Shown: piece by piece, positions 18,002 through 26,104 of the stretch
How positions within the stretch are numbered: position 1 is the stretch's first letter
Layout of the letters: each line of letters begins with the position of its first letter
NCBI GenBank assembly: GCA_964531455.1
Contig: CAZHFZ010000002.1
Coordinates: 46,389 to 110,388, forward strand
Source: Ga0077527 sp964531455
GTDB lineage: Bacteria; Pseudomonadota; Gammaproteobacteria; Burkholderiales; SG8-41
DNA: 64,000 nt
Reading direction: 5' to 3'
Notes under the pieces: generated by a model
Database searches by the model: none
The model's input: the letters and a program-made list of their open reading frames with translations, nothing else
Told to the model about the DNA's origin: nothing
Position numbers and translations under genes: made by a program

Positions 18002-18469
18002 ATGAACCGTCAGCGCCGCACTTTTCTCCAGTTCACCTCGAGCGCCGCAACCATGTTTGTCGCGGCAGCCGCGGGGTTGCTGAAAACGGGAGCAGTCTGG
18101 GCCGCCCCCTGGAACAAAACGGCCTTTGAAGCTAAAGCAAGTGCAGAAGCAATGAAAGGATTGGGGGCAGGCAACCTGATCGAAAGCAAAGACATCATCA
18201 TTACCGCACCGGACATTGCAGAAAATGGTGCAGTGGTTCAGGTTGCGATCACCAGCCGAATCCCGAATACGCAAATCATCGCAATCATTGTGGAAAAAAA
18301 TCCTTTTCCCCTGGCCGCCAGTTTCGACATCATGCCCGGCAGTGAAAGCTATGTTTTAACGCGTCTGAAGATTGGTCAAACAACGGATGTGCGCGTCATC
18401 GTAAAAGCCGATGGCAAGTTCCATACCGCGGCCAAAGAAGTCAAAGTTACTGTCGGTGGTTGCGGTTAA
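18002..18469 (+). CDS. soxY: Thiosulfate oxidation carrier protein SoxY
   Basis: SoxY is the periplasmic carrier that holds sulfur intermediates on a C-terminal cysteine during thiosulfate oxidation. The 155-residue protein has a twin-arginine leader (RQRRTFLQFTSSAA) with cleavage near VWA-AP and ends VGGCG, one Gly shorter than the usual GGCGG. ATG 18002 follows GGAGAG. soxZ follows after 48 nt. The other sox genes (soxXA, soxB, soxCD) are not in the window. Confidence 0.95.
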   Translation: MNRQRRTFLQFTSSAATMFVAAAAGLLKTGAVWAAPWNKTAFEAKASAEAMKGLGAGNLIESKDIIITAPDIAENGAVVQVAITSRIPNTQIIAIIVEKNPFPLAASFDIMPGSESYVLTRLKIGQTTDVRVIVKADGKFHTAAKEVKVTVGGCG

Positions 18470-18517
18470 CCCGGCAAACACCGCCAGCAAACGTTTCGAT
18501 CTCAGAAAAGGAAAAAC

Positions 18518-18835
18518 ATGGCAGATCCGATGAAAATCCGCGCCACGCTCCAGGGCGACATCGCCGACGTGCGCATACTGATGCGCCATCCCATGGAAAC
18601 GGGCACTCGCAAGACGGCAAGCGGTCTTGTACCGATGCACTTCATACAAAGCGTCATCGTGCAACACAACGGCAAGACCGTGCTTGATGCGCAATGGAGC
18701 CAAGCGGTCTCAAGGGATCCGCTACTCGGGCTTCGGGTAAAAGGCGCAAAAATCGGCGACAAAATAACCGTAACCTGGACCGACAATAAAAACGACAAGC
18801 GGACTGATGAAGTTGCCGTGATGGCTGGCACCTGA
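18518..18835 (+). CDS. soxZ: Thiosulfate oxidation carrier protein SoxZ
   Basis: SoxZ forms the heterodimer with SoxY and shields its sulfur-bearing tail; it reaches the periplasm by riding with SoxY, so it has no leader. The 105-residue beta-sandwich protein shows the family sequence MKIRATLQGDIADVRILMRHPMETG and KIGDKITVTWTDNK. AAAAGGAAAAAC lies just before ATG 18518. It forms an operon with soxY. Confidence 0.95.
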   Translation: MADPMKIRATLQGDIADVRILMRHPMETGTRKTASGLVPMHFIQSVIVQHNGKTVLDAQWSQAVSRDPLLGLRVKGAKIGDKITVTWTDNKNDKRTDEVAVMAGT

Positions 18836-19119
18836 AACTACTGAGCGACGCAGCGCGAAAATCAGAACGCAAAGCAGGACCGCATGGACAACCGCAGCGG
18901 TTTCTGTGCCTTGGCCATCACAACCTCCTGCCTTACCCATCACATTGTTGAACGAAGTGACGGGTCATCAGCAATCCTGATTCAATCAAGGCGAGGCATC
19001 GTTCCGCCAGAAACATAGACCCAAAAAAGCCTCGCTGGAGCAAATTGGCTTCTGTATGAGGCAGGGAATACCCGCTGGGTCCACCGGTCATTCCAGACTG
19101 ATATAGCGTCTGTTCACCC

Positions 19120-20419
19120 CTACTCGCCGATCCAGCCCTGGAGCCAGAACCGCGGCAACAGGCGGGGGTTCGGGCCGGGGTGGTGACTGACCAGATGCGC
19201 GCGCTCGCGTTCAGCCAAATGCCCCAATTCCGGCGCAACGCCATAGGCAAGGCCCGATGCGGCAATGAGCACAAAGCATTTGAACGCGACGCCGCTTCGT
19301 CGAACCGAAGCCGGAATGGCCGGTGCAGCGGACAGTGCGGAACCCATGGCCCATCCACACAGCAGCGCCAGCAATATCTGGCTGACCGGCATGACGACGT
19401 TGCCGTCAACCATCGCCTGTGCTGCCGCGCCGGTGATAGCCGCAAGCAGCGCAACCATCATCATTGAATTCCGGTCAGGAACGTGAAGCGCAGTCAGGCG
19501 GCGGATATGCCGGGCATACGCAAGACCGCCAAACGCAAAAACAATCGACAACAGCAGTGCTGCCGGAATCCCCCACTCAACCATGAGCTGCAGAACCATA
19601 TTGTGCGGATGCGCCGCAAGATCACTCAGCCGGTTGGCATAGTGCATCGGACCGATTCCCAGCCAGGGATACTGCGCAATCAGCTCTTGGCAAATCTGCC
19701 AAATTACATCCCGCCCCCGCAGCGAAAGAATGTCGGCACCCCGATGCATGAGTGACATCGGCTGAGAAAACAATCCTGGCACCCACAAAATGAAAACAAC
19801 GTAGCTAACGGCGCCGCCAATCAGCGCGCCGATTTGCCAGCGCAACCATTGCACGCCGGTTCTTCCNNNNNNNNNNNNNNNNNNNNNNNNNNNNNNNNNN
19901 NNNNNNNNNNNNNNNNNNNNNNNNNNNNNNNNNNNNNNNNNNNNNNNNNNNNNNNNNNNNNNNNNNTACCGCTTTTACCGTCGAGATCAGCGCCACTGCG
20001 TAAAAAACCAGAATCAGGCTTTGATCCCGCGCTGCATTGGGTGAACGACATTCGGCAGCAACAGCGATCGTGAGTATGCCGACCAGAACCAGATGAGACC
20101 ACTCGAGCCACGCCCAGCGCGGATACATCGCCAGAAAACCGGACGCCAGGCCCAGCGTGAGCGCGACGCCTACCGCGAACCGGATCCAGCGCGGCAACAG
20201 CGTCCAGATCTCCAGCGTGGGGCGAGCGCTCGCCGACACAAATACTCCGACTGAAACCAAGGCAAGGAATACAATTTGCGCAAGGCGCTGGCTGTCATGC
20301 CAACTCAATTCCGCCGCAAAATCAACGTTGGTTGCCAGCAATACATAGGTCGCCGCAAGCGTCAGCCAAGGGGCTGTGCGGAACAACTGGCTCCCGGTAT
20401 TAAATCGTTCAAATGTCAT
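19120..20419 (-). CDS. O-antigen ligase / pilin-glycosylase-like membrane protein, broken by a gap
   Basis: Two halves of one polytopic membrane protein flank a run of 100 N. The N-terminal part (20419-19967) has about 151 residues with 4-5 hydrophobic segments (start MTFERFNTGSQLF). The C-terminal part (19866-19120) has about 248 residues and contains RGRDVIWQICQELIAQYPWLGIGPMHYA and HPHNMVLQLMVEWG, the Wzy_C/O-antigen ligase motif with the catalytic-type His. The halves are in different frames across the N run, so its true length is not 100. Family members are usually 550-600 residues, so about 150-200 residues are likely missing. A pilin gene directly upstream on the same strand suggests a PglL-type pilin O-oligosaccharyltransferase. 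Confidence 0.75.
19867..19966. other. Assembly gap, 100 N
   Basis: Exactly 100 N, the conventional placeholder for a scaffold gap of unknown size. It lies inside the O-antigen-ligase-like gene, whose reading frame does not match across it. Confidence 0.98.
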
Positions 20420-20509
20420 ACGTTCAACTGATGTTCCAACCGGCGCATTGGTATTGATTGCTGCAGACTGTTCCGCAATTTATCGCAAGACAAAGTCAAC
20501 ACGCGAAAA

Positions 20510-20533
20510 AAAACCCCGGTTCCCCGGGGTTTT
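20510..20533 (-). terminator. Rho-independent terminator of the pilin gene
   Basis: A 10-bp stem (AAAACCCCGG / CCGGGGTTTT) with a TTCC loop on the plus strand is followed, in the minus direction, by a run of T. It sits 20 nt after the pilin stop, so most pilin mRNA should end before the glycosylase-like gene. Confidence 0.85.
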
Positions 20534-20552
20534 CTTGAAACAAAACAATCGA

Positions 20553-20978
20553 TCAGGTGCCCACGCCGGTTTTGGCCTTGTTGCAGCCAGTACCGGAGTT
20601 GACATACGACCAGCCCACTGAACCGGTGGTCGGATTCGGCGAAAGGGTCACCACGCAGCTTGCGACTGAAGCGGTACCAGTGATAACCAATGCACCCGTA
20701 GTAGCCGTCTGCGTCACGCTGGCCAGAGTCGGGGTAGCCGTGGGAAGAGTCAGGCCAACTTCAGCTTCGGTATCGCACAGCGTCAGATCGCCGTTATTGT
20801 TTTGCATACACTCGGCAATGCCGGTTTTGTAAGCCTGAACGCGCGACAGGTTGTCCTGCCATTTTGCGCGGGTGATGTAGTCCTGATACTGCGGGATAGC
20901 GATTGCAGCCAGAATACCGATAATCGCAACGACGATCATCAGTTCAATCAGCGTAAAACCTTTTTGCATTTTGCTCAT
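20553..20978 (-). CDS. pilE: Type IV major pilin
   Basis: The 141-residue prepilin starts at ATG 20978 with GGGAG upstream. It has a short leader MSKMQKG, cleaved before Phe, then the N-methylated hydrophobic helix FTLIELMIVVAIIGILAA with Glu5. A C-terminal disulfide loop is likely between Cys in ASCVV and GTGCNK. The globular part is Thr/Ser/Ala-rich, offering O-glycosylation sites that fit the glycosylase-like gene downstream. A sigma-54 promoter and a strong terminator frame it. PilA and PilE are used for the same type of protein. Confidence 0.93.
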   Translation of the reverse strand: MSKMQKGFTLIELMIVVAIIGILAAIAIPQYQDYITRAKWQDNLSRVQAYKTGIAECMQNNNGDLTLCDTEAEVGLTLPTATPTLASVTQTATTGALVITGTASVASCVVTLSPNPTTGSVGWSYVNSGTGCNKAKTGVGT

Positions 20979-21037
20979 GGTAGCTCCCAATAAGTTGGAT
21001 GAAGTCCAGCAGGTGTTCTCTGCTGCCTCACCTTATA

Positions 21038-21053
21038 AGCAAGACATGTACCA
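21038..21053 (-). promoter_or_regulatory. Sigma-54 (-24/-12) promoter of the pilin gene
   Basis: On the minus strand the sequence TGGTACATGTCTTGCT matches the RpoN consensus TGGCACG-N4-TTGCW at all but two fixed positions, with the invariant GG and GC spaced by 10 nt. The GC lies about 60 nt upstream of the pilin ATG. Pilin genes of many proteobacteria are RpoN/PilR-dependent, so this fits. Confidence 0.75.
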
Positions 21054-21260
21054 TCAAGGCTTAACAACCAGCATCGCAGCAACATGCCGCGATTTATCTA
21101 TTTAACTATATGTTTTTTAATGTTTTTTTGATCAAGGGGCATTCTGGATCGGGGTGTGAAATCCGTCACAAAGGATGCCTTGGAAACCATCAATACCCTT
21201 TTAATCACGCTTGGTAAATTTTGCTGTCACCGCGTTCGCGTCAATGAGTGACCAAACTTG

Positions 21261-22877
21261 TCACTTTGGCGGCGGATGATATCCGGGTATCCCGGTCACA
21301 TCGACGACGTCAATCTGCTCCGGGCTGAGGAACTCTTTGGCATACTTTTCGTAGACCTTTCCCCACATGAACACATCGAACAAATCGGGGTCGATGTGTC
21401 CGTTAAGCTTGAATTTCCCGAGTATCGTCAACGACTCGGTCAAAGTCTTGCCCTTCTTGTAGGGACGATCCTTCGCGGTGAGCGCCTCAAATATGTCTGC
21501 AATGCCCATGCAACGGGCTTGCACCGACATCTGATCCCGGACAAGGCCTCGCGGATAACCCTTGCCATCCATCCGCTCATGGTGGCCACCGGCATACTCG
21601 GGTACGTGCTTCAGGTGTTTTGGCCACGGCAGCGACTCCAGCATCTGGATCGTGACCTCAATGTGGTGATTGATGATCTGCCGTTCCGCTGCGGTCAGCG
21701 TGCCTGCACGGATCGTCAGGTTTTCAATTTCGTCGGCGCTTAGAAAATCAGCAGTTGTGCCGTCAGGCTTGCCCCAGCGGTAACGCGCCGAAATCGCTTT
21801 GACTCGCGCGATGTCCGCATCGCTCATCATCTCACCGCCGATATTGGCGCGACGCAGAAACTCGCGATCAGCCTCCATGTCTTTGAGTAACTCCCGTGTC
21901 GCCTCTTCGCTGGCGGAGCCAGTCAGCAGTGCAAGCTGCGCATCGCGCCGAATGACCTCAAAGCGTGTATCTATGAGTTCAATACGGTCGTAAATGGTCT
22001 GGAGCTTGGTGGCCTTGTCGACCACATGAACGGGAGTGGTGACCTTGCCGCAATCATGCAAGAGGCCGGCAATCTTGAGCTCGTAGCGGTCCCGGTCGCT
22101 CATCGAAAAATCCTTGAGCGGACCTATCTGGCAATTGTTGACCGCCTCGGCCAGCATCATCGTCAACGTCGGTACGCGTTCGCAATGACCACCGGTGTAA
22201 GGAGACTTGTCGTCGATTGCAGCATTGATCATCTGGATGAACGACTCGAACAGGGTTTCCAGATGGTTGATCAGCAGCCTGTTGGTCAGCGCAATTGCAG
22301 CCTGCGAGGCCAGGGACTCGGCGAGTTGCTGATCTTCTTCGGAAAACGCAACCACAGCGCCGGTTTTCCGGTTTTTGGCGTTGATCAGTTGCAGCACACC
22401 GATGATCTCGCCCTCATGATTCTTCATCGGTACCGTCAGAAAAGACGTCGACCGGTAACCGGTTTTTTTATCGAAATTCTTGGTGCCCGAAAAATCAAAT
22501 CCCGCTTCGGTATAAGCGTCGGCCACATTGACGGACTGGTCGTGATGCACGGCGTAAGCAGCCACCATGCTGAGCACCGGCTTTCCGTCCTTGTCGAACA
22601 GATTCACCGGGTAAAAGGGAATTTCGACACCGCTGGTACCGCCCATTGCGATCCCCAGGGAATCGTTGCGCATGATCTCAAAGCGCAGCGCCTGCTCGTC
22701 GGTCATCCGGTAGAGCGTACCGCCGTCGGCATTGGTAATGTCCTTGGCGGCCATAAGGATCGCTTCGAGCAACCGGTTGATGTCACGCTCTTTGGAAAGC
22801 GCAACGCCGATCCGCAGCAGTTCACCCAAACGGTGGGTAAGGTCGCTCTGCGCCGGAGGAGCTTGCATGCGGTTCAT
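21261..22877 (-). CDS. GAF / HD-GYP phosphodiesterase (putative c-di-GMP hydrolase)
   Basis: From ATG 22877 the protein has 538 residues; GTG 22919, overlapping the upstream gene, is an alternative start. The N-terminal GAF domain (about 20-210) is of the PDE/CyaB type, with NVADAY, DKKTGYRSTSFLTVP and IIGVLQLINAK. The HD part has ggHCERV, LLHDCGKVTTP and the full GYP signature HHERMDGKGYPRGL, the set expected of an active c-di-GMP phosphodiesterase. An insert of about 100 residues separates the HD and GYP motifs. It lies 22 nt after the PilB-like gene and is probably in one operon with it. Confidence 0.88.
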   Translation of the reverse strand: MNRMQAPPAQSDLTHRLGELLRIGVALSKERDINRLLEAILMAAKDITNADGGTLYRMTDEQALRFEIMRNDSLGIAMGGTSGVEIPFYPVNLFDKDGKPVLSMVAAYAVHHDQSVNVADAYTEAGFDFSGTKNFDKKTGYRSTSFLTVPMKNHEGEIIGVLQLINAKNRKTGAVVAFSEEDQQLAESLASQAAIALTNRLLINHLETLFESFIQMINAAIDDKSPYTGGHCERVPTLTMMLAEAVNNCQIGPLKDFSMSDRDRYELKIAGLLHDCGKVTTPVHVVDKATKLQTIYDRIELIDTRFEVIRRDAQLALLTGSASEEATRELLKDMEADREFLRRANIGGEMMSDADIARVKAISARYRWGKPDGTTADFLSADEIENLTIRAGTLTAAERQIINHHIEVTIQMLESLPWPKHLKHVPEYAGGHHERMDGKGYPRGLVRDQMSVQARCMGIADIFEALTAKDRPYKKGKTLTESLTILGKFKLNGHIDPDLFDVFMWGKVYEKYAKEFLSPEQIDVVDVTGIPGYHPPPK

Positions 22878-22899
22878 CAAAGTGGCGGGGGTTGACTGA

Positions 22900-25278
22900 T
22901 TACTTGATACAGACCGCACGCACCTGCTTCATGTCGGTGATGCCCATCAATACCTTTTCAATACCGTCCTGCTTCAGGGTGCGCATCCCGTACTCAAGCG
23001 CGGTCGCGACCATTTCCGCAACCCGTGCATGTTCCTGGATGTTTTTCTTCAAGGGATCGGTGCCGACCAGCAGTTCATGCAGACCGACCCGGCCCTTGTA
23101 ACCACTGCCACCGCAGACCTCGCAACCCACCGGATCGTGGATAACCAGTTTGCCGCTGTCGCCGCCATAGTTGGCGATCCAGTCTTCCAGCATTTTCGCT
23201 TCAGCTGCCTTGGGATCCTTCTTCCAGGATTCGGTGTTCTTCAGTTCCATCGCATATTCGACAACGAGTGACTGGATTTCCTCGGGTGTTGCCTCGTGCG
23301 GCTTTTTGCATTTGCCGCACAGACGCTTGGCCAGACGCTGCGCGAGAATGCCCAGCAACGCGTCGGCAAAATTGAACGGGTCCATGCCCATGTCCAACAG
23401 ACGGATGATTGATTCCGGCGCGCTGTTCGTATGCAGGGTGGCAAACACCAAGTGACCGGTCAGGGATGCTTCAATGCCGGTACCGGCGGTTTCCTTGTCA
23501 CGCATCTCGCCAACCATGATGATGTCCGGATCAGCACGGAGGAAGGCCTTCATCGCCACCGCAAAAGTCATCCCGGCCTTGGGATTCATTTGCACCTGGC
23601 GCAGACCCTTCTGGGTAATCTCGACCGGGTCCTCTGCGGTCCAGATCTTGGTATCCGATGTATTCAGGTAACCCAGGACCGAGTGCAGCGTGGTGGTTTT
23701 GCCCGAACCGGTAGGACCGCAAACGAAAAACAGGCCATACGGCTTGGACACGACCTCTTTCAGAGTTTCGAGGTTGTATTTGGTGAGCCCGAGCTTATCG
23801 AGCGGAATGGGTTCACCGGCCGCCAGAATCCGCATGACAATGTCTTCGACACCACCGGCGGAAGGAATCGTCGCCACCCGCAATTCGATGTCCAGCGGAC
23901 CGAATTTTTTGAATTTGATCTTTCCGTCCTGTGGCCGACGACGCTCCGAAATATCAAGGTCACACATGATCTTCAGGCGGGCTGCCAGCGCACTGCGATA
24001 ACTGGCCGGGATCTGGATGTACGGTTGCAGCGACCCGTCCTTGCGGAAACGGATTTCGGTCTTCGCTTTGCCCGGGTAAGGTTCGATGTGGATATCCGAC
24101 GCCCCTTGCTGATAGGCATCGATAATGACTTTGTTGACCAGCTTGACCAGTTCGTTGTCGGCTGCGGCTGATACGACATCATCAGCACCCGCGGCTTCGC
24201 CCTCCGCCTCATCATCCAGCGTGCCCAGCAGATCATCGATGTTGCCCGAATCTTCCAGCCCGGTGGAGCCGCCGAACATCAGGTCGAGCGTACTGGCGAA
24301 CTCCTTGTTGGTGGTGACGCGAAATACGATTTTGTTCTTGGGATATACGTTATTGACCATCCGCGAAGCCTTGACGCGCTCCGGATCGGTGGTAACAACA
24401 ATGATCCCTTCCTTGACCTCCTCCAGCGGGACCCACTGGTTGGTCTGGCAGAACTCGCGGTTCATGTTTCTCATCAGGTCGGGTGACTTGATGCGGTCCT
24501 GCTTGAATGGCTCGTAGGGAACACCGAAGTAGCTGCCCAGCGCATCTCCAAGGGCCGGCAACTTGACCTGGAACTCATCAGTCAACACCACTTCCACATC
24601 AAGGTTCTTTCGGCGCGCCGAACGCTGGGCAAGCTCAAGTTCTTCGCCGGATATGACGGCGTTGGTCACCAGCGCGTCATACTTGCTGCGCACCTGCATC
24701 ATCGGACCCTGGCGCTGGCGGAACGCAATTGACAGCGTTTCAGTCAGGGAAACGACGCCTTCCTCCATCATCGCGGGGAAGGGCTGACCCGACTTGTTGT
24801 TGATGATCTGGACAACACCGACCAGTTCTTTGGTCTTTACTTCAAGGACCGGCGCCACAAGCATCTGCTTGGTGCGATAGCCGGTCTTCGCGTCAACCGC
24901 CTTCAGGAAGTTGAGCTGGGCGCTATAAGACTTGAGTTCAACGTCATCATATACGTCGCGGATGTTGACCACCCGCTTGTTCGTGGCCACAAAACCTGCG
25001 ATCGACTGCTCGTTGATCGGGAGCTTGATGTCCTTGAAAGAATTAAGGCCGGTCTTGACCTTGGAAATGATCGAACCTTTGTCTTCGCTGAGCAGGTAGA
25101 TCGTCAGCCGATCCGCGTTGAACAGGTTGCAGAGCTCCTGCGACAGCTCGAGGATGATCTCGTCGATGTTCTTTGTCGCATGGATCTTGTTGGTAACCGT
25201 TTGAAGCTTCTGCTGAAAACCCAGCTTCTCGGCCAGATTGTCGGCGGCAACCGGTTTGCTCTGGAGTACTGTGCTCAT
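22900..25278 (-). CDS. GspE/PilB-family ATPase with N-terminal GAF domain
   Basis: This 792-residue secretion-type ATPase has a GAF domain at residues 20-190 (NIRDVYDD, DAKTGYRTKQMLVAP, LVGVVQIINNK), a degenerate GspE N-terminal domain (about 200-340), and the motor: ASDIHIEP, Walker A GPTGSGKTTT (521-530), Walker B DPDIIMVGEMRD, LTGHLVFATLHTN and a zinc site with Cys654/657 and Cys719/722. No pilC, pilD or gsp genes are nearby, but the pilin gene lies about 2 kb downstream. An N-terminal GAF is not usual for PilB. It probably powers a type IV pilus-like machine under ligand control. Confidence 0.88.
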   Translation of the reverse strand: MSTVLQSKPVAADNLAEKLGFQQKLQTVTNKIHATKNIDEIILELSQELCNLFNADRLTIYLLSEDKGSIISKVKTGLNSFKDIKLPINEQSIAGFVATNKRVVNIRDVYDDVELKSYSAQLNFLKAVDAKTGYRTKQMLVAPVLEVKTKELVGVVQIINNKSGQPFPAMMEEGVVSLTETLSIAFRQRQGPMMQVRSKYDALVTNAVISGEELELAQRSARRKNLDVEVVLTDEFQVKLPALGDALGSYFGVPYEPFKQDRIKSPDLMRNMNREFCQTNQWVPLEEVKEGIIVVTTDPERVKASRMVNNVYPKNKIVFRVTTNKEFASTLDLMFGGSTGLEDSGNIDDLLGTLDDEAEGEAAGADDVVSAAADNELVKLVNKVIIDAYQQGASDIHIEPYPGKAKTEIRFRKDGSLQPYIQIPASYRSALAARLKIMCDLDISERRRPQDGKIKFKKFGPLDIELRVATIPSAGGVEDIVMRILAAGEPIPLDKLGLTKYNLETLKEVVSKPYGLFFVCGPTGSGKTTTLHSVLGYLNTSDTKIWTAEDPVEITQKGLRQVQMNPKAGMTFAVAMKAFLRADPDIIMVGEMRDKETAGTGIEASLTGHLVFATLHTNSAPESIIRLLDMGMDPFNFADALLGILAQRLAKRLCGKCKKPHEATPEEIQSLVVEYAMELKNTESWKKDPKAAEAKMLEDWIANYGGDSGKLVIHDPVGCEVCGGSGYKGRVGLHELLVGTDPLKKNIQEHARVAEMVATALEYGMRTLKQDGIEKVLMGITDMKQVRAVCIK

Positions 25279-25336
25279 GATGACCTCGCTGTTCCCACTG
25301 CTGCAGTAGCGGTCGGCGCAAGGCGCCGCACCGGAC

Positions 25337-26104
25337 TCAGAATTCGAATAACTGGTTTTGCTGAAGCATACGCGCCCGGCGATGAGGCACCCGGGCCGTA
25401 ATTTGCTCCATGATAATTTCCGCTTCCCGCGGTTTGAAGTGTGTCACATAAATGGCCGGATCCAGACTCAGTCTGGCAAGTTCGTCAGCGAGCAGTCCGG
25501 GGCACAGATGTTTCGATGCCACCGCCAGATCGTGTTCACCGTCAGACACCGCAGACTCAATGATCAAAAACTTCAAGTTATTGATTTTATTGACATAATC
25601 CCAAAGCGGCGGATTTGTCGTGGTATCTCCCGTAAAGACAAGAGCCCCCCTTCCGGAATCCAGCTGGTAACCCACTGCAGGAACCACATGATTGGCCGGC
25701 AGCGGCGTTACCCGTCGACCTTTGCCCAGTTCAACAGGTTCGCCGATGCGGACCGGGGAATAGCGAAGGATAGGTGCCTTCGCATCCGGTATCACCCGGA
25801 AATCCGGCCAGATCTGCCAGTTGAACAAGTGGGCGCTGAGGATATCCAGGGTTTCCTGGGTCGCGTGCAAAGTGACGGGACTACTGCGCTGAAAGCCAAC
25901 CGTATCAAGGAGAAACGGGATCGAAGTGACGTGATCAAGATGCGAGTGCGTAAGGAATATGTGATCGATCTGCGCCATTTGCTGCAGCGAAAGGTCGCCA
26001 ACCCCGGTTCCGGCATCAATCAGCACATCGTTGTCGAGCAGCATCGACGTCGTGCGCAAATCACCGCCAATCCCGCCGCTGCAACCCAGTATTTGCAAAC
26101 GCAT
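25337..26104 (-). CDS. Metallo-beta-lactamase-fold hydrolase, class II cAMP phosphodiesterase-like
   Basis: The 255-residue protein has the metal motif THSHLDHVTSIPFLLD, then VVPAVGY, FTGDTT, LIIESAVSD and a late THFKPRE. The HSHLDH form and LLIDAGTG context match class II cyclic-nucleotide phosphodiesterases (yeast Pde1/Vibrio CpdP type). ATG 26104 overlaps the stop of the cyclase gene as TGATG, so a cAMP-making and a probable cAMP-breaking enzyme are translationally coupled. GTG one codon earlier is the other possible start. A general MBL hydrolase role cannot be excluded. Confidence 0.8.
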   Translation of the reverse strand: MRLQILGCSGGIGGDLRTTSMLLDNDVLIDAGTGVGDLSLQQMAQIDHIFLTHSHLDHVTSIPFLLDTVGFQRSSPVTLHATQETLDILSAHLFNWQIWPDFRVIPDAKAPILRYSPVRIGEPVELGKGRRVTPLPANHVVPAVGYQLDSGRGALVFTGDTTTNPPLWDYVNKINNLKFLIIESAVSDGEHDLAVASKHLCPGLLADELARLSLDPAIYVTHFKPREAEIIMEQITARVPHRRARMLQQNQLFEF

